NCBI GenBank assembly: GCA_045636945.1
Contig: JAZTYO010000023.1
Location: 1 to 64,000, forward strand
DNA: 64,000 nucleotides
Direction: 5' to 3'
DNA from: UMGS172 sp045636945
GTDB lineage: Bacteria; Bacillota; Clostridia; Oscillospirales; Acutalibacteraceae
Below the pieces are notes generated by a model that worked only from the letters and a program-made list of their open reading frames with translations, was not told where the DNA came from and made no database searches. Below are positions 27,091 to 35,880 of the stretch, piece by piece; positions within the stretch are counted from its first letter, which is position 1; every line of letters starts with the position of its first letter. The translations under genes and the position numbers were made by a program.

Positions 27091-27915
27091 ATGAAAAAGA
27101 TTATTTCTTTAATTCTCGCTGTTGCAATGTTGTTTGCGGTTTGCGCACTCGCAGCTTGCGGTGGCAACGAAGATGACAACAAGAACAACAGCACTCCCGC
27201 TTCTCAGACTGCTTCTACTGAAGAGAAGGTTGAGATTACAACCGTAACTCCCGGCAAGCTCACTATGGCTACTAACGCTTATTTCCAGCCCTATGAGTAT
27301 TACGAGGGTGACAAGATCATCGGTATCGATGCAGAAATTGCTGAAGCTATCGCAAAGAAGCTCGGTCTTGAGCTTGTTATCAGCGATATGGCTTTCGATT
27401 CCATCATCACCGCTGTTAATCAGGGCTCTGCAGACTTCGGTCTTGCAGGTATGACCGTTACCAAGGACAGACTTAAAGAGGTTGATTTTTCTATCAGCTA
27501 CGCAAAGGGCGTTCAGTCCATCATCGTTAAGGAAGGCTCCAAGATTACTTCTTATGACGACCTTGCAGCAGATGGCGCAACCTATAAGATTGGTGTTCAG
27601 CTTGGCACTACCGGTGACATCTATGCTTCTGACGAGTTCGGTGACAGAGTTAACACCTTCACTACCGGTAACGAGGCTGTAAACGCTCTTATCGGCGGCG
27701 ACGTTGATTGTGTTATCATTGATAACGAGCCTGCTAAGGCTTTCGTAGCTAACAACCAGGGTCTTAAGATTCTTGAGACTGCTTACGCTGACGAGGACTA
27801 TGCTGCTTGCATCAAGAAGGGCAACACTGCTCTTAAGAAGGCTATCGACGATGCTATCGTTGCACTTATTGCTGACGGCACCATCAAGTCTATTGTTGAC
27901 AAGTACATCAAGTAA
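27091..27915 (+). CDS. Polar amino-acid ABC transporter substrate-binding lipoprotein
   Basis: This 274-residue family 3 periplasmic-type binding protein has a lipoprotein signal ending in LAAC, an Asn/Ser/Thr linker and the SBP_bac_3 domain (GKLTMATNAYFQPYEYYEG, GIDAEIAEAIAKKLG, DFGLAGMTVTKDR). It captures an amino acid (glutamine-, arginine- or cystine-type not separable) outside the cell for the permease at 28278 and the ATPase at 29668. The codon use (GCT, AAG, AAC, ATC) is that of a highly expressed gene, fitting a binding protein made in excess. Confidence 0.93.
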   Translation: MKKIISLILAVAMLFAVCALAACGGNEDDNKNNSTPASQTASTEEKVEITTVTPGKLTMATNAYFQPYEYYEGDKIIGIDAEIAEAIAKKLGLELVISDMAFDSIITAVNQGSADFGLAGMTVTKDRLKEVDFSISYAKGVQSIIVKEGSKITSYDDLAADGATYKIGVQLGTTGDIYASDEFGDRVNTFTTGNEAVNALIGGDVDCVIIDNEPAKAFVANNQGLKILETAYADEDYAACIKKGNTALKKAIDDAIVALIADGTIKSIVDKYIK

Positions 27916-27953
27916 TCTCAGTAATATTTACTGACATTGTAATCATTGTTGTG

Positions 27954-27984
27954 AAACAGGAATGAGCAATCATTCCTGTTTTTA
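27954..27984 (+). terminator. Terminator after the binding-protein gene
   Basis: A perfect 12-bp stem (AAACAGGAATGA) with a 4-base loop (GCAA) is followed by a short T tract. Read-through here would set the ratio of binding protein to permease. A smaller 7-bp hairpin sits at 27918-27934. Confidence 0.8.
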
Positions 27985-27989
27985 CACTT

Positions 27990-28265
27990 TAGCCAAAAGC
28001 ATTTAAGCTTGAACCAGCCTTAAACGGCGGATTTAAGGTATCTTTTGGCTCTTTGTCGCACATAAGCGACAGCTTTATGTGCTCCGCATCACCAAAATCT
28101 ATTCATAAAACCGCACGTTTAAGGTCGGAGAATTTTGTAACAAGAGTATTTTTGATGGTCGAGGCACAAAACGCAGTAAATCCTAACGGATTTACGAGTA
28201 TTTTAACAAAGCCACAGCAGAAAATACTTGTTCCAAATTTGATTCAAGTTTAAACGCTTTGGCTA
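27990..28265. mobile_element. MITE-like palindromic element with TA target duplication
   Basis: This 272-bp non-coding element lies between TA dinucleotides (27990-27991 and 28264-28265). Its ends are imperfect inverted repeats of about 21-22 bp: GCCAAAAGCATTTAAGCTTG on the left matches the complement of the right end ending in GCTTTGGC. Internally there are nested inverted repeats: 27991-27999 with 28042-28050, CCTTAAA (28018-28024) with TTTAAGG (28032-28038), and GTAAATCC with GGATTTAC enclosed in a longer hairpin (about 28130-28245). TA duplication and inverted ends suit mobilisation by an IS630/Tc1-mariner-like transposase. It fills the gap between binding protein and permease; no gene is in it. 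Confidence 0.6.
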
Positions 28266-28277
28266 TGGAGAAGTGTA

Positions 28278-29678
28278 ATGAAAAAGTCTTTTAAAAAAAA
28301 GAAAATCATTGCTTTATGTGTTGCGCTTGTTTTGGTTTTGGCCTTAGCCGCAACAATAGTCATCAGTTTTATTCCTCAACGTGTGTCACGTGAAATCTCT
28401 GCTGATGAGGCTCAAAAGATTATAAGCAGCACCATCAAAGAGTTACCTCGTGATACTCTTGGCATTGCTATGCAGAAAACTGCCGACAGCCTTGATTTAA
28501 CGGTAAACAGTGTTGAGTTTGGCTCTAATAAGGACGTTATTGTAGATTGTTCTTACAACGTTATTGATATCAAGACTCTGTATAATACATACAAGGCAGA
28601 AATGTTCAATAAGGTTTGTCAGCAGTATTTCGACGATGCTGAAAGCGGTAATATGAGCAATGCAACTGCTTTGTCAATATCGCTTTTCACCGACGTTAAC
28701 GAGTATATTTCAAATACAACCGAAATCAGTGGTAACGTTGTTGTTAAGATTTATGAAACAACTCAAGGACATTATACCGTATATTTGAGTGATGAAACTG
28801 TTAACGCTCTGACCGGCGGCGGTTTTGATGTTTTGACCGACATCAAGGGTGTTACCAAGGTTGAGTACAACGGCATTGACGTTGATATTACCAACAACAA
28901 TACCATCCGTACTTCCATTGAATATCTATTTGGTTTTGACAATTACAGCTCTACCGAGCCTTCAACCGGTAATGCTGTTCGCAGATGGTGTGTTGATTTC
29001 GCTGATGAGTTCGACCGCAACTTTATTCAGGATGACCATTGGATATACCTTGTTCAGGGCTTAGGAACAACCCTTGCCATTACCTGCCTTGCAGGGGTTA
29101 TGGGTATTGTTCTCGGATTCTTGGTTGCTATCATTCGTTGTACCAATGAAACAACCGGCAAATTCTATATCGTTGACCGAATCTGCCGTTTGTATCTGAC
29201 GGTTGTCCGCGGAACACCTGTAATGGTACAGTTGCTGATTATATACTTTGTAATATTGTTGCCGATAGGTTTGCCCAAGTTTGTATCGGCGGTACTATGC
29301 TTCGGTCTTAATAGCGGTGCTTATGTTGCCGAAATCGTCCGTGGCGGTATTATGTCGGTTGATAAGGGTCAGATGGAGGCAGGTAGAAGCCTTGGCTTTA
29401 ACTATGCACAGTCAATGGTTCATTTCATTGTACCGCAGGCCTTTAAGGCTGTTTTGCCGTCACTTGCCAACGAATTTATCACACTGCTCAAAGAGTCCTC
29501 GGTTGCTTTCTATATCGGTGTTGCCGACCTTACTCAGGGTGGTTTGAAGATTCGTTCTTTGACCTACAGTAACTTTATGCCTTTGATTGCAGTAGCGATG
29601 GTTTATCTTGCAATTGTGCTTATTTTGACCAAGTTGGTTAGCCTGCTTGAGAGGAGGTTGAGGAAGAGTGACCACTGA
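28278..29678 (+). CDS. Amino-acid ABC transporter permease with extra N-terminal extracytoplasmic domain
   Basis: This 466-residue protein is about twice the usual permease length. Residues 1-30 are a membrane anchor. About 31-250 are a polar, apparently extracellular domain of no recognised family (begins REISADEAQKIISSTIKEL). From about 255 on it is a standard HisM/GlnP-type permease (GLGTTLAITCLAGVMGIVLGF, the EAA loop EAGRSLGFNYAQSMVHFIVPQAF). It forms the channel for the importer. The ribosome site is TGGAG. Its stop overlaps the ATPase start by 11 bp. Confidence 0.85.
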   Translation: MKKSFKKKKIIALCVALVLVLALAATIVISFIPQRVSREISADEAQKIISSTIKELPRDTLGIAMQKTADSLDLTVNSVEFGSNKDVIVDCSYNVIDIKTLYNTYKAEMFNKVCQQYFDDAESGNMSNATALSISLFTDVNEYISNTTEISGNVVVKIYETTQGHYTVYLSDETVNALTGGGFDVLTDIKGVTKVEYNGIDVDITNNNTIRTSIEYLFGFDNYSSTEPSTGNAVRRWCVDFADEFDRNFIQDDHWIYLVQGLGTTLAITCLAGVMGIVLGFLVAIIRCTNETTGKFYIVDRICRLYLTVVRGTPVMVQLLIIYFVILLPIGLPKFVSAVLCFGLNSGAYVAEIVRGGIMSVDKGQMEAGRSLGFNYAQSMVHFIVPQAFKAVLPSLANEFITLLKESSVAFYIGVADLTQGGLKIRSLTYSNFMPLIAVAMVYLAIVLILTKLVSLLERRLRKSDH

Positions 29679-30408
29679 TAATGTACTTATCCGTGTCGAA
29701 GGATTGGAAAAATCCTTTGGCAAGGTTGATGTTTTAAAAGGCGTTAATGCTGAAATCAAAAAGGGTGACGTTATGGTGGTTATCGGACCTTCGGGTTCAG
29801 GTAAATCTACCTTCCTGCGTTGCCTCAACCGTCTTGAAGAGCCTACAGGCGGTCATATTTACTTCAATAACGTTGATATAACCGATAAGAGGGTTAATAT
29901 CAATATACACCGTCAGAAGATGGGTATGGTGTTCCAGCAGTTTAATCTGTTTCCTCATATGACCGTTCTTAAGAACATGACCATCGGTCCTATGAAGCTT
30001 CTTGGAAAATCCAAGGAAGAAGCAGAGGAAAAGGCTATGGCTCTTTTAAAGCGAGTTGGACTTGCTGAAAGAGCTGATGCATATTCGTCGCAGCTTTCGG
30101 GTGGACAGAAGCAGAGAATTGCCATTGTCAGAGCACTTTGTATGGACCCAGAGGTGCTTTTGTTTGACGAGCCGACCTCGGCACTTGATCCCGAAATGGT
30201 TGGCGAGGTTCTTGAGGTTATGAAGGAGCTTGCGCGTGAGGGAATGACTATGGTTGTTGTCACTCACGAAATGGGCTTTGCCAAAGAAGTCGGTACAGAC
30301 ATAGTTTTCATAGATGAGGGTATAATAATCGAAGAAGCTCCGCCCGAGGAGTTCTTCCAGAACCCTAAAAATCCCCGTCTTCGCGATTTCCTTTCCAAAG
30401 TACTTTAA
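29668..30408 (+). CDS. Polar amino-acid ABC transporter ATP-binding protein
   Basis: This 246-residue ATPase has Walker A GPSGSGKST, signature LSGGQKQR and Walker B LLFDEPTSALDP, and a C-terminal H-loop VTHEMGFAKEV typical of the GlnQ/HisP group. It starts with GTG behind GAGGAGG and overlaps the permease gene by 11 bp, so the two are coupled. It powers uptake by the importer. Confidence 0.95.
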   Translation: MTTDNVLIRVEGLEKSFGKVDVLKGVNAEIKKGDVMVVIGPSGSGKSTFLRCLNRLEEPTGGHIYFNNVDITDKRVNINIHRQKMGMVFQQFNLFPHMTVLKNMTIGPMKLLGKSKEEAEEKAMALLKRVGLAERADAYSSQLSGGQKQRIAIVRALCMDPEVLLFDEPTSALDPEMVGEVLEVMKELAREGMTMVVVTHEMGFAKEVGTDIVFIDEGIIIEEAPPEEFFQNPKNPRLRDFLSKVL

Positions 30409-30420
30409 TTTTTCATTTAT

Positions 30421-30457
30421 AAAAGCACACCGAACTTAGCTGTTCGATGTGCTTTTT
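30421..30457 (+). terminator. Terminator of the amino-acid importer operon
   Basis: A 14-15 bp stem (AAAGCACACCGAAC, one mismatch) is followed by TTTTT. Confidence 0.85.
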
Positions 30458-30478
30458 AGTTATGTGTTTTGTTGCGAG

Positions 30479-30536
30479 AAAAAACAAAGCAGACACATCG
30501 TTTGATGCATCTGCTTTATTGGTGAGCTATCGGGGA
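30479..30536. repeat. Partial duplicate of tRNA-Lys 3' end plus its terminator (copy A)
   Basis: This 58-bp segment matches 30684-30741 with a single mismatch (G for T in the hairpin loop). It carries the last ~22 bases of the minus-strand tRNA-Lys including CCA and the complete terminator hairpin, but no tRNA 5' part. Confidence 0.9.
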
Positions 30537-30683
30537 TAAATCCGCTTCGCGTATTTCGTGCTCGTCGACCGTTTGCTTTGCAAACAGTACCCGACTCACA
30601 CTTCGTCGCTAAAAACAGTTCACCGAACTGTTTTATTAACGCTCCTCACCCTCTCAGGGTTCGAATCCCCGTTTGATTTTTAT
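30537..30683. other. 147-bp structured insert between the duplicated tRNA ends
   Basis: Non-coding. It holds a perfect hairpin AAAACAGTTC-ACC-GAACTGTTTT, a smaller GTTTGC-TTT-GCAAAC, and at its right end CAGGGTTCGAATCCCC, a tRNA T-arm-like sequence in the orientation opposite to the tRNA-Lys. It looks like an extragenic repeat or remnant that arrived with the tRNA-end duplication. No gene is visible in it. Confidence 0.6.
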
Positions 30684-30722
30684 AAAAAACAAAGCAGACA
30701 CATCTTTTGATGCATCTGCTTT
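30684..30722 (-). terminator. Terminator of tRNA-Lys
   Basis: Read on the minus strand, AAAGCAGATGCATC pairs with GATGTGTCTGCTTT (one wobble or mismatch) and is followed by GTTTTTT. It begins 2 bases after the tRNA CCA. It is part of the 58-bp duplicated segment (copy B, 30684-30741). Confidence 0.85.
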
Positions 30723-30724
30723 AT

Positions 30725-30800
30725 TGGTGAGCTATCGGGGATTCGAACCCCGGACACCTTGATTAAAAGTCAAGTGCTCTACCGACTGAGCTAATAACTC
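30725..30800 (-). tRNA. tRNA-Lys (anticodon TTT)
   Basis: A 76-base tRNA with encoded CCA. The acceptor arms GAGTTAT and ATAGCTC pair over seven positions (one G-U). The anticodon stem encloses CTTTTAA with anticodon TTT, and the T-arm is GGGGTTCGAATCCCC. A consensus promoter lies just upstream on the minus strand and a terminator just downstream, so it is a single-gene unit. Confidence 0.95.
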
Positions 30801-30822
30801 ATCTCTTATTTGCGACTATGGT

Positions 30823-30851
30823 ATTATAGCAATAATTTACTCATTTGTCAA
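30823..30851 (-). promoter_or_regulatory. Consensus promoter of tRNA-Lys
   Basis: On the minus strand, perfect TTGACA and TATAAT are separated by 17 bp, with the -10 ending 22 bp before the tRNA 5' end. This is a strong stable-RNA promoter. Confidence 0.88.
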
Positions 30852-30937
30852 CATATATTTTTAAGTTTTATTAATTTTATTTGTAGGTTTACAATAGATG
30901 TGTTACAGTTTTGAAAATAATTATAAAATACTGTTTA

Positions 30938-30966
30938 TTGACACAAAAATCTATACGATGTATAAT
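30938..30966 (+). promoter_or_regulatory. Consensus promoter of the ABC exporter/MFS/GH2 operon
   Basis: Perfect TTGACA and TATAAT are separated by 17 bp, 33 bp before the TTG start of the first exporter gene. Such a strong promoter on a transporter-glycosidase operon implies constitutive expression or an unseen regulator. Confidence 0.85.
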
Positions 30967-30999
30967 AAACTCAATGATATAAACAGTTGAGGTGATTGT

Positions 31000-32724
31000 T
31001 TGAAAACCTTAATTAAATACTTAAAGCCTCGTTTTGGACGTATGTCGTGGATATTGGTCGTAAAGGCTTCGGGAACTATGGCAGAGCTTATGCTTCCATA
31101 TATTTTGAGCCATATTCTTAAAAACGTCGTTGTCAGTGAGGATGTTAAAAAGATACTGCATTGGGGAGGTATAATGCTCCTTTTTGCAAGTGTTGCACTT
31201 ATTTGTCATATTTACGCAAACCGTATGGCCGCAAGGGTTTCGAGGGATTTTTCCGAAGATGTCCGACGTGACCTTTTTGATAAAACAATGCATTTATCTT
31301 CGGCTCAGACCGATAAGTTCACTATTGCATCGCTTGAATCAAGAATCACAACAGATACATATAACGTACATCATTTTGTGGGTATGATTCAGAGAATGGG
31401 AGTAAGAGCACCTATTCTGCTTATTGGCGGTATTGTTATAACCTTGTTTATGGACAGTTTTTTGGCACTTGGTATGATTGTATTATTGCCGTTCATTTTT
31501 GTTATTGTATATTTTATTTCAAGAAAAGGTGTTCCACTTTATACTAAGGTTCAGCAATCGGTTGATAAGATGATTCGCGTAGTCCGTGAGGACGTAATGG
31601 GTATACGCGTCATCAAAGCACTTTCAAAATCTGAATATGAGCATCGCAGATATGAGTCGGTCAACAGCAATCTTGTAAAGGATGAAACAAGAGCCGGTGT
31701 TATTATGGGTACAGTTAATCCAATAATGACTCTGCTTATGAATTTGGGTCTTGTATTGGTTGTTGCAATGAGTGCATCGCGTGTTGCAAACCATACCTCC
31801 GACACCGAAACGGTTATTGCGTTTATGCAGTATTTCACACAGATTTCGATGGCAATGATGACCTTAACAAGAATGTTTGTTATGTATACCAAGAGTTCGG
31901 CATCTGCCAAACGTATCGGTGAAGTTCTCAATTCCGAGGACGAGCTTTTGGAAAAGTCGGTTGAAGATTATCCCGATATTACTACCGATAACCACATTGT
32001 TTTCAAAAATGTTTCATTTTCATATAACGGTAAAAAGAATGACCTTGAAAATATAGATTTTGCGCTTAAAAAGGGACAGTCTTTGGGTATTATCGGTGCT
32101 ACGGGTAGCGGTAAATCTACCATTATCCGTCTGCTTTTGAGATTTTACGACACTACCGAAGGAGGTATCTATATAAACGGTCGTGACGTCAGAACAATCG
32201 AGCGAAAAGAGCTTTATTCGCATTTTGGAACTGCTTTGCAGAACGATTTTCTGTATGCGGATACCATAGAAGAAAACATTAGATTCGGTCGTGATATTTC
32301 TAAAGAACAGATTGTTTCTGCCGCAAAAATCGCTCAGGCTGACGGATTTATCAACGAATTCACCGAAGGCTATGACCATTTACTGTCACCCAAAGGCACA
32401 AATATTTCAGGAGGCCAGAAGCAGAGAGTGTTTATTTCTCGTGCTATCGCAGGTAATCCCGAAATCCTTGTACTTGACGACAGCACGTCGGCACTTGATT
32501 ACCGTACCGAACTGATGCTTCGAAATGCATTGAATGAGAACTTCAATGACACGACTATAATTACGGTTGCACAAAGAGTCAGTGCCGTTAAAAACTGTGA
32601 CCTTATACTCGTTATAGATAACGGTAAGATTATCGGTAGCGGTACACACGATGAACTGATGAATTCTTGCCCTGAATATGAGGAAATCAGCAACTCTCAA
32701 ATGGGAGGTGCCTTCGTTGAATAA
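31000..32724 (+). CDS. ABC exporter half-transporter, degenerate-site subunit
   Basis: This 574-residue type IV exporter half has six membrane helices and a nucleotide-binding domain. Walker A is GATGSGKST near residue 366 and the signature ISGGQKQR is intact. The residue after Walker B is Asp (LVLDDSTSAL) instead of the catalytic Glu, and the H-loop His is Gln (TVAQRVSAV). This is the pattern of the degenerate site in heterodimeric exporters such as BmrCD or TM287/288. It starts with TTG behind GAGGTG and overlaps its partner by 8 bp. Substrate unknown (drug, lipid or peptide). Confidence 0.88.
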   Translation: MKTLIKYLKPRFGRMSWILVVKASGTMAELMLPYILSHILKNVVVSEDVKKILHWGGIMLLFASVALICHIYANRMAARVSRDFSEDVRRDLFDKTMHLSSAQTDKFTIASLESRITTDTYNVHHFVGMIQRMGVRAPILLIGGIVITLFMDSFLALGMIVLLPFIFVIVYFISRKGVPLYTKVQQSVDKMIRVVREDVMGIRVIKALSKSEYEHRRYESVNSNLVKDETRAGVIMGTVNPIMTLLMNLGLVLVVAMSASRVANHTSDTETVIAFMQYFTQISMAMMTLTRMFVMYTKSSASAKRIGEVLNSEDELLEKSVEDYPDITTDNHIVFKNVSFSYNGKKNDLENIDFALKKGQSLGIIGATGSGKSTIIRLLLRFYDTTEGGIYINGRDVRTIERKELYSHFGTALQNDFLYADTIEENIRFGRDISKEQIVSAAKIAQADGFINEFTEGYDHLLSPKGTNISGGQKQRVFISRAIAGNPEILVLDDSTSALDYRTELMLRNALNENFNDTTIITVAQRVSAVKNCDLILVIDNGKIIGSGTHDELMNSCPEYEEISNSQMGGAFVE

Positions 32725-34546
32725 TAATCAAAAAGGAAACCGCGGTATGGGGGCAAAGCCCGAACAGAAGCTTGACCGAAAAACCACGGGACACGTTATT
32801 AAGAGATTAAGTAAATACGTTTTAAAACAATGGCCATTGTTTTTTTTAGCCATTGTAATGACTCTTTTGTCAAATCAGTTATCTTTGCTTGGACCTAAAT
32901 ATTCGGGTGAGGCCATTGATGCCATCGCCAGCGAAAACGGTGTTCAGTTTGATCTTGTATGGCACAATGTTGTAAAAATGCTTGTGTGCTATATTCTTGC
33001 AGCGGTACTGTCATACGTTTTGGCAGTCCTAATGATAAAGCTGACACAACGTATCGTTAAAACCATGCGTAAGCAGGTTTTTGAAAAGCTTACAACTTTA
33101 CCTGTTGGCTTCTTTGACACCCATGCAACAGGTGATATCATAAGCCGAATATCCTATGATATTGATACCTTAAACTCAACACTTTCACACGACCTTGTTC
33201 AGGTTATGACAAGTATCTACACCGTCATTGGTTCGGTGATTTTTATGTGGAATATCTCAAAACCGATGATTCTTGTTTTTGTCATTACTGTGCCTATTTC
33301 TATTTTGTTCACCCGTTACCGTTCGAAAAAGGTCAGACCATTGTTTCAGGAACGTTCAAGAAAACTCGGTGAGCTTAACGGTTATGCCGAAGAAATGCTC
33401 TCGGGTGGCAGAACTATTGCGGTTTACCACCGTGAAAAAGAAATCGGTTCGAGGTTTAATAAGCGTAACAACGACGCTATGAATGCCTATTATAAATCTG
33501 AATATTACGGTTCGGTTATGGGCCCGTCGGTTATGTTTATTAACAATCTTTCGATTTCACTTGTTATGATTTTCGGCGGTATTCTGTATATGTACTCGCA
33601 AAGCGGTGCTGTAAAGGCAGGCTCATTGTTATTTATTACCTTGGGTGGTGTTGCACAGTTTGTGCAGTATTCGAGAAAATTCGCAGGTCCCATAAACGAG
33701 TTTGCCAATATCCTGCACGAATTTCAGTCGGCATTTTCGGCGGCTGATCGCATATTCAGAGTTATAGACGAACCTTCAGAAACTGCCGATATTCCCAATG
33801 CTATCGTGCTTGAACGCAGTGAGGGTAAGGTAGAGGTTAAGAACATAACCTTTGGATATACTCCCGAAAGAGAGATTTTGAAGGACGTTGACATATCTGC
33901 CGATTCGGGTAAGACTATTGCTGTTGTCGGTCCTACAGGCGCTGGGAAAACAACAATTATCAACCTTTTGATGCGTTTTTATAACGTTAATAAAGGTAAG
34001 ATTAAGGTTGACGGCAACGATATGACCGAGATTACACGTGAGTCACTGCGAAAGGCCTACACAATGGTTTTGCAGGATACGTGGCTTTTCCACGGAACGG
34101 TATATGAAAACATTGCCTACGGTCGCGAGGGAGCAACCTTATATGAGGTTAAAGAAGCGGCAAAGGCTGCTAAAATCGATTCGTTTATCGAGCATTTGCC
34201 CGATGGGTATGATACTGTTTTGTCGGATGGCGGTGTCAATATTTCAAAGGGTCAGCGTCAGTTGATAACCATTGCACGTGCGATTATCTCAAAATCGTCA
34301 ATGCTGATTCTCGACGAGGCAACTTCCAACGTTGACTCCAGAACCGAGATTCAGATTCAAGAAGCAATGAAAAAGCTAATGGAGGGAAGAACCTGCTTTA
34401 TTATCGCACACCGTCTTTCTACCATTCAGCACGCTGATACAATCATTGTTCTTAAGGACGGTAGGGTATCAGAGCAAGGCAATCACGAAGAGTTGATGAA
34501 ACTTGGCGGATTCTACTCAACTCTTTATAACTCACAATTTAACTGA
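32717..34546 (+). CDS. ABC exporter half-transporter, catalytic-site subunit
   Basis: This is the partner of the preceding gene, 609 residues from a TTG at 32717 that follows GGAGGTG; an ATG at 32747 is an alternative start. It has an N-terminal membrane domain, Walker A GPTGAGKTT, canonical Walker B plus Glu (LILDEATSNVD) and the H-loop IIAHRLSTI. Its signature is NISKGQRQL, with Lys in place of the first Gly. Because sites form from Walker A/B of one subunit and the signature of the other, this altered signature completes the degenerate site. The two must work as a heterodimer. Confidence 0.88.
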   Translation: MNNNQKGNRGMGAKPEQKLDRKTTGHVIKRLSKYVLKQWPLFFLAIVMTLLSNQLSLLGPKYSGEAIDAIASENGVQFDLVWHNVVKMLVCYILAAVLSYVLAVLMIKLTQRIVKTMRKQVFEKLTTLPVGFFDTHATGDIISRISYDIDTLNSTLSHDLVQVMTSIYTVIGSVIFMWNISKPMILVFVITVPISILFTRYRSKKVRPLFQERSRKLGELNGYAEEMLSGGRTIAVYHREKEIGSRFNKRNNDAMNAYYKSEYYGSVMGPSVMFINNLSISLVMIFGGILYMYSQSGAVKAGSLLFITLGGVAQFVQYSRKFAGPINEFANILHEFQSAFSAADRIFRVIDEPSETADIPNAIVLERSEGKVEVKNITFGYTPEREILKDVDISADSGKTIAVVGPTGAGKTTIINLLMRFYNVNKGKIKVDGNDMTEITRESLRKAYTMVLQDTWLFHGTVYENIAYGREGATLYEVKEAAKAAKIDSFIEHLPDGYDTVLSDGGVNISKGQRQLITIARAIISKSSMLILDEATSNVDSRTEIQIQEAMKKLMEGRTCFIIAHRLSTIQHADTIIVLKDGRVSEQGNHEELMKLGGFYSTLYNSQFN

Positions 34547-34554
34547 GGTGTTTT

Positions 34555-35880
34555 ATGAAAACCAAATCAAATGGCAGGTTTATGCTTGCACTTGTTATAT
34601 TCAGTTTAATCGGTCAGGTGGCTTGGGTTGTTGAAAATATGTATTTCAACGTCTTTATCTACAAAGTGTTCAATGCATCGGCCGATGCAATTTCGGTAAT
34701 GGTTGCAACATCGGCTATTGCGGCAACGCTTACAACAGTTTTTATCGGTGCGTTGTCGGATAAAATAGGCAAGAGAAAACTGTTTATCTGCGGTGGTTAT
34801 ATCGTTTGGGGTATATCCATTATGAGCTTTGCACTTATCCGTACCGACATTATTGGTGCGTTTATCCCGAGTACTGTTTCTGCCGCTTCGGTCGGAGTAT
34901 CGTTGGTAATTATTATGGACTGTGTAATGACATTTTTCGGCTCGTCAGCCAACGATGCCGCATTTAATGCCTGGCTTACCGACGTTACCGACGAAACCAA
35001 CCGTGGCTCAGCCGAGGGCATCAATTCAATGATGCCATTAGTTGCAATTTTAGTAGTTTTCGGCGGATTTATGGCCTTTGATTTAAACCAAGCCTCAAGC
35101 TGGACTGCAATTTTCATCATTATCGGTGCTGTAGTGCTTGTTATCGGTGTTTTGGGTATTGTCCTCATAAAAGACACCTGCCAAAAATCAGAGGAAAACA
35201 GCCACTATTTCCGCAATATTTTCTATGGCTTCAGACCCTCGGTTATAAAGAATAATGCTATTCTTTATATTACACTTTTCTGCTTTGCGGTTTTTGGGAT
35301 TTCTATTCAGATTTTTATGCCGTATCTTATACTTTATTACAACGTTTCCTTGAAAATGGATAACTATGTACTGATAATGGCACCTGCTATTATTATTGCC
35401 GCTATTGTTACCGCAATTTACGGCAAACTGTACGATAAAAAAGGCTTTAGCTTTTCGGTTGTTCCGTCGTTAGCAATGCTCTCGGTCGGATACGTTATAC
35501 TGTTCTTCTTTAAGGGTACTGCGTTTGTATTTATCGGCTCGTTGCTAATGATGTGCGGATATCTTACGGGAATGGCCGTTTTCGGCGCTATGATAAGGGA
35601 TAACACTCCTTTTGGGAAGGCAGGAATGTTCCAGGGACTTCGTATTGTCGGTCAGGTGTTGATACCCGGTATTATCGGTCCGTTTATTGGTTCTTGGGTG
35701 TTGAGAAATGCCGAACAGGTAAAGAATGACGACGGAACTTTCTCGTTTGTACCCAATGAAAACATCTTTTTGGCTGCATTGGTTGTGATAGTTGCGTTGG
35801 CGATTGTTCTTGCAATAGAATTTGCGGTAATCAAACGCAGAAAATTGAGTACTGATAAAAAGGTGGATATTAATGGCTAA
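34555..35880 (+). CDS. MFS transporter
   Basis: This 441-residue protein has about twelve membrane helices and the MFS loop 2-3 signature GALSDKIGKRKLFI. The general look (MYFNVFIYKVF near the start, FGSSANDAAFNAWLTDVTDE) resembles the sugar/glycoside porters that sit beside glycosidases in Firmicutes. The stop overlaps the GH2 start by 8 bp, which argues that it imports the substrate of that enzyme. Ribosome site GAGGTG. Confidence 0.85.
   Translation: MKTKSNGRFMLALVIFSLIGQVAWVVENMYFNVFIYKVFNASADAISVMVATSAIAATLTTVFIGALSDKIGKRKLFICGGYIVWGISIMSFALIRTDIIGAFIPSTVSAASVGVSLVIIMDCVMTFFGSSANDAAFNAWLTDVTDETNRGSAEGINSMMPLVAILVVFGGFMAFDLNQASSWTAIFIIIGAVVLVIGVLGIVLIKDTCQKSEENSHYFRNIFYGFRPSVIKNNAILYITLFCFAVFGISIQIFMPYLILYYNVSLKMDNYVLIMAPAIIIAAIVTAIYGKLYDKKGFSFSVVPSLAMLSVGYVILFFFKGTAFVFIGSLLMMCGYLTGMAVFGAMIRDNTPFGKAGMFQGLRIVGQVLIPGIIGPFIGSWVLRNAEQVKNDDGTFSFVPNENIFLAALVVIVALAIVLAIEFAVIKRRKLSTDKKVDING

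Noticed and set aside
28053..28253. 66-residue open frame between binding protein and permease
   Set aside because: It lies wholly inside the palindromic element, has no ribosome site and its translation looks like read-through of inverted repeats.
27916..28277. Known riboswitch (lysine, glycine or SAM type) between importer genes
   Set aside because: None of the conserved cores of these riboswitches is visible; the inverted ends with TA flanks fit a transposable element better.
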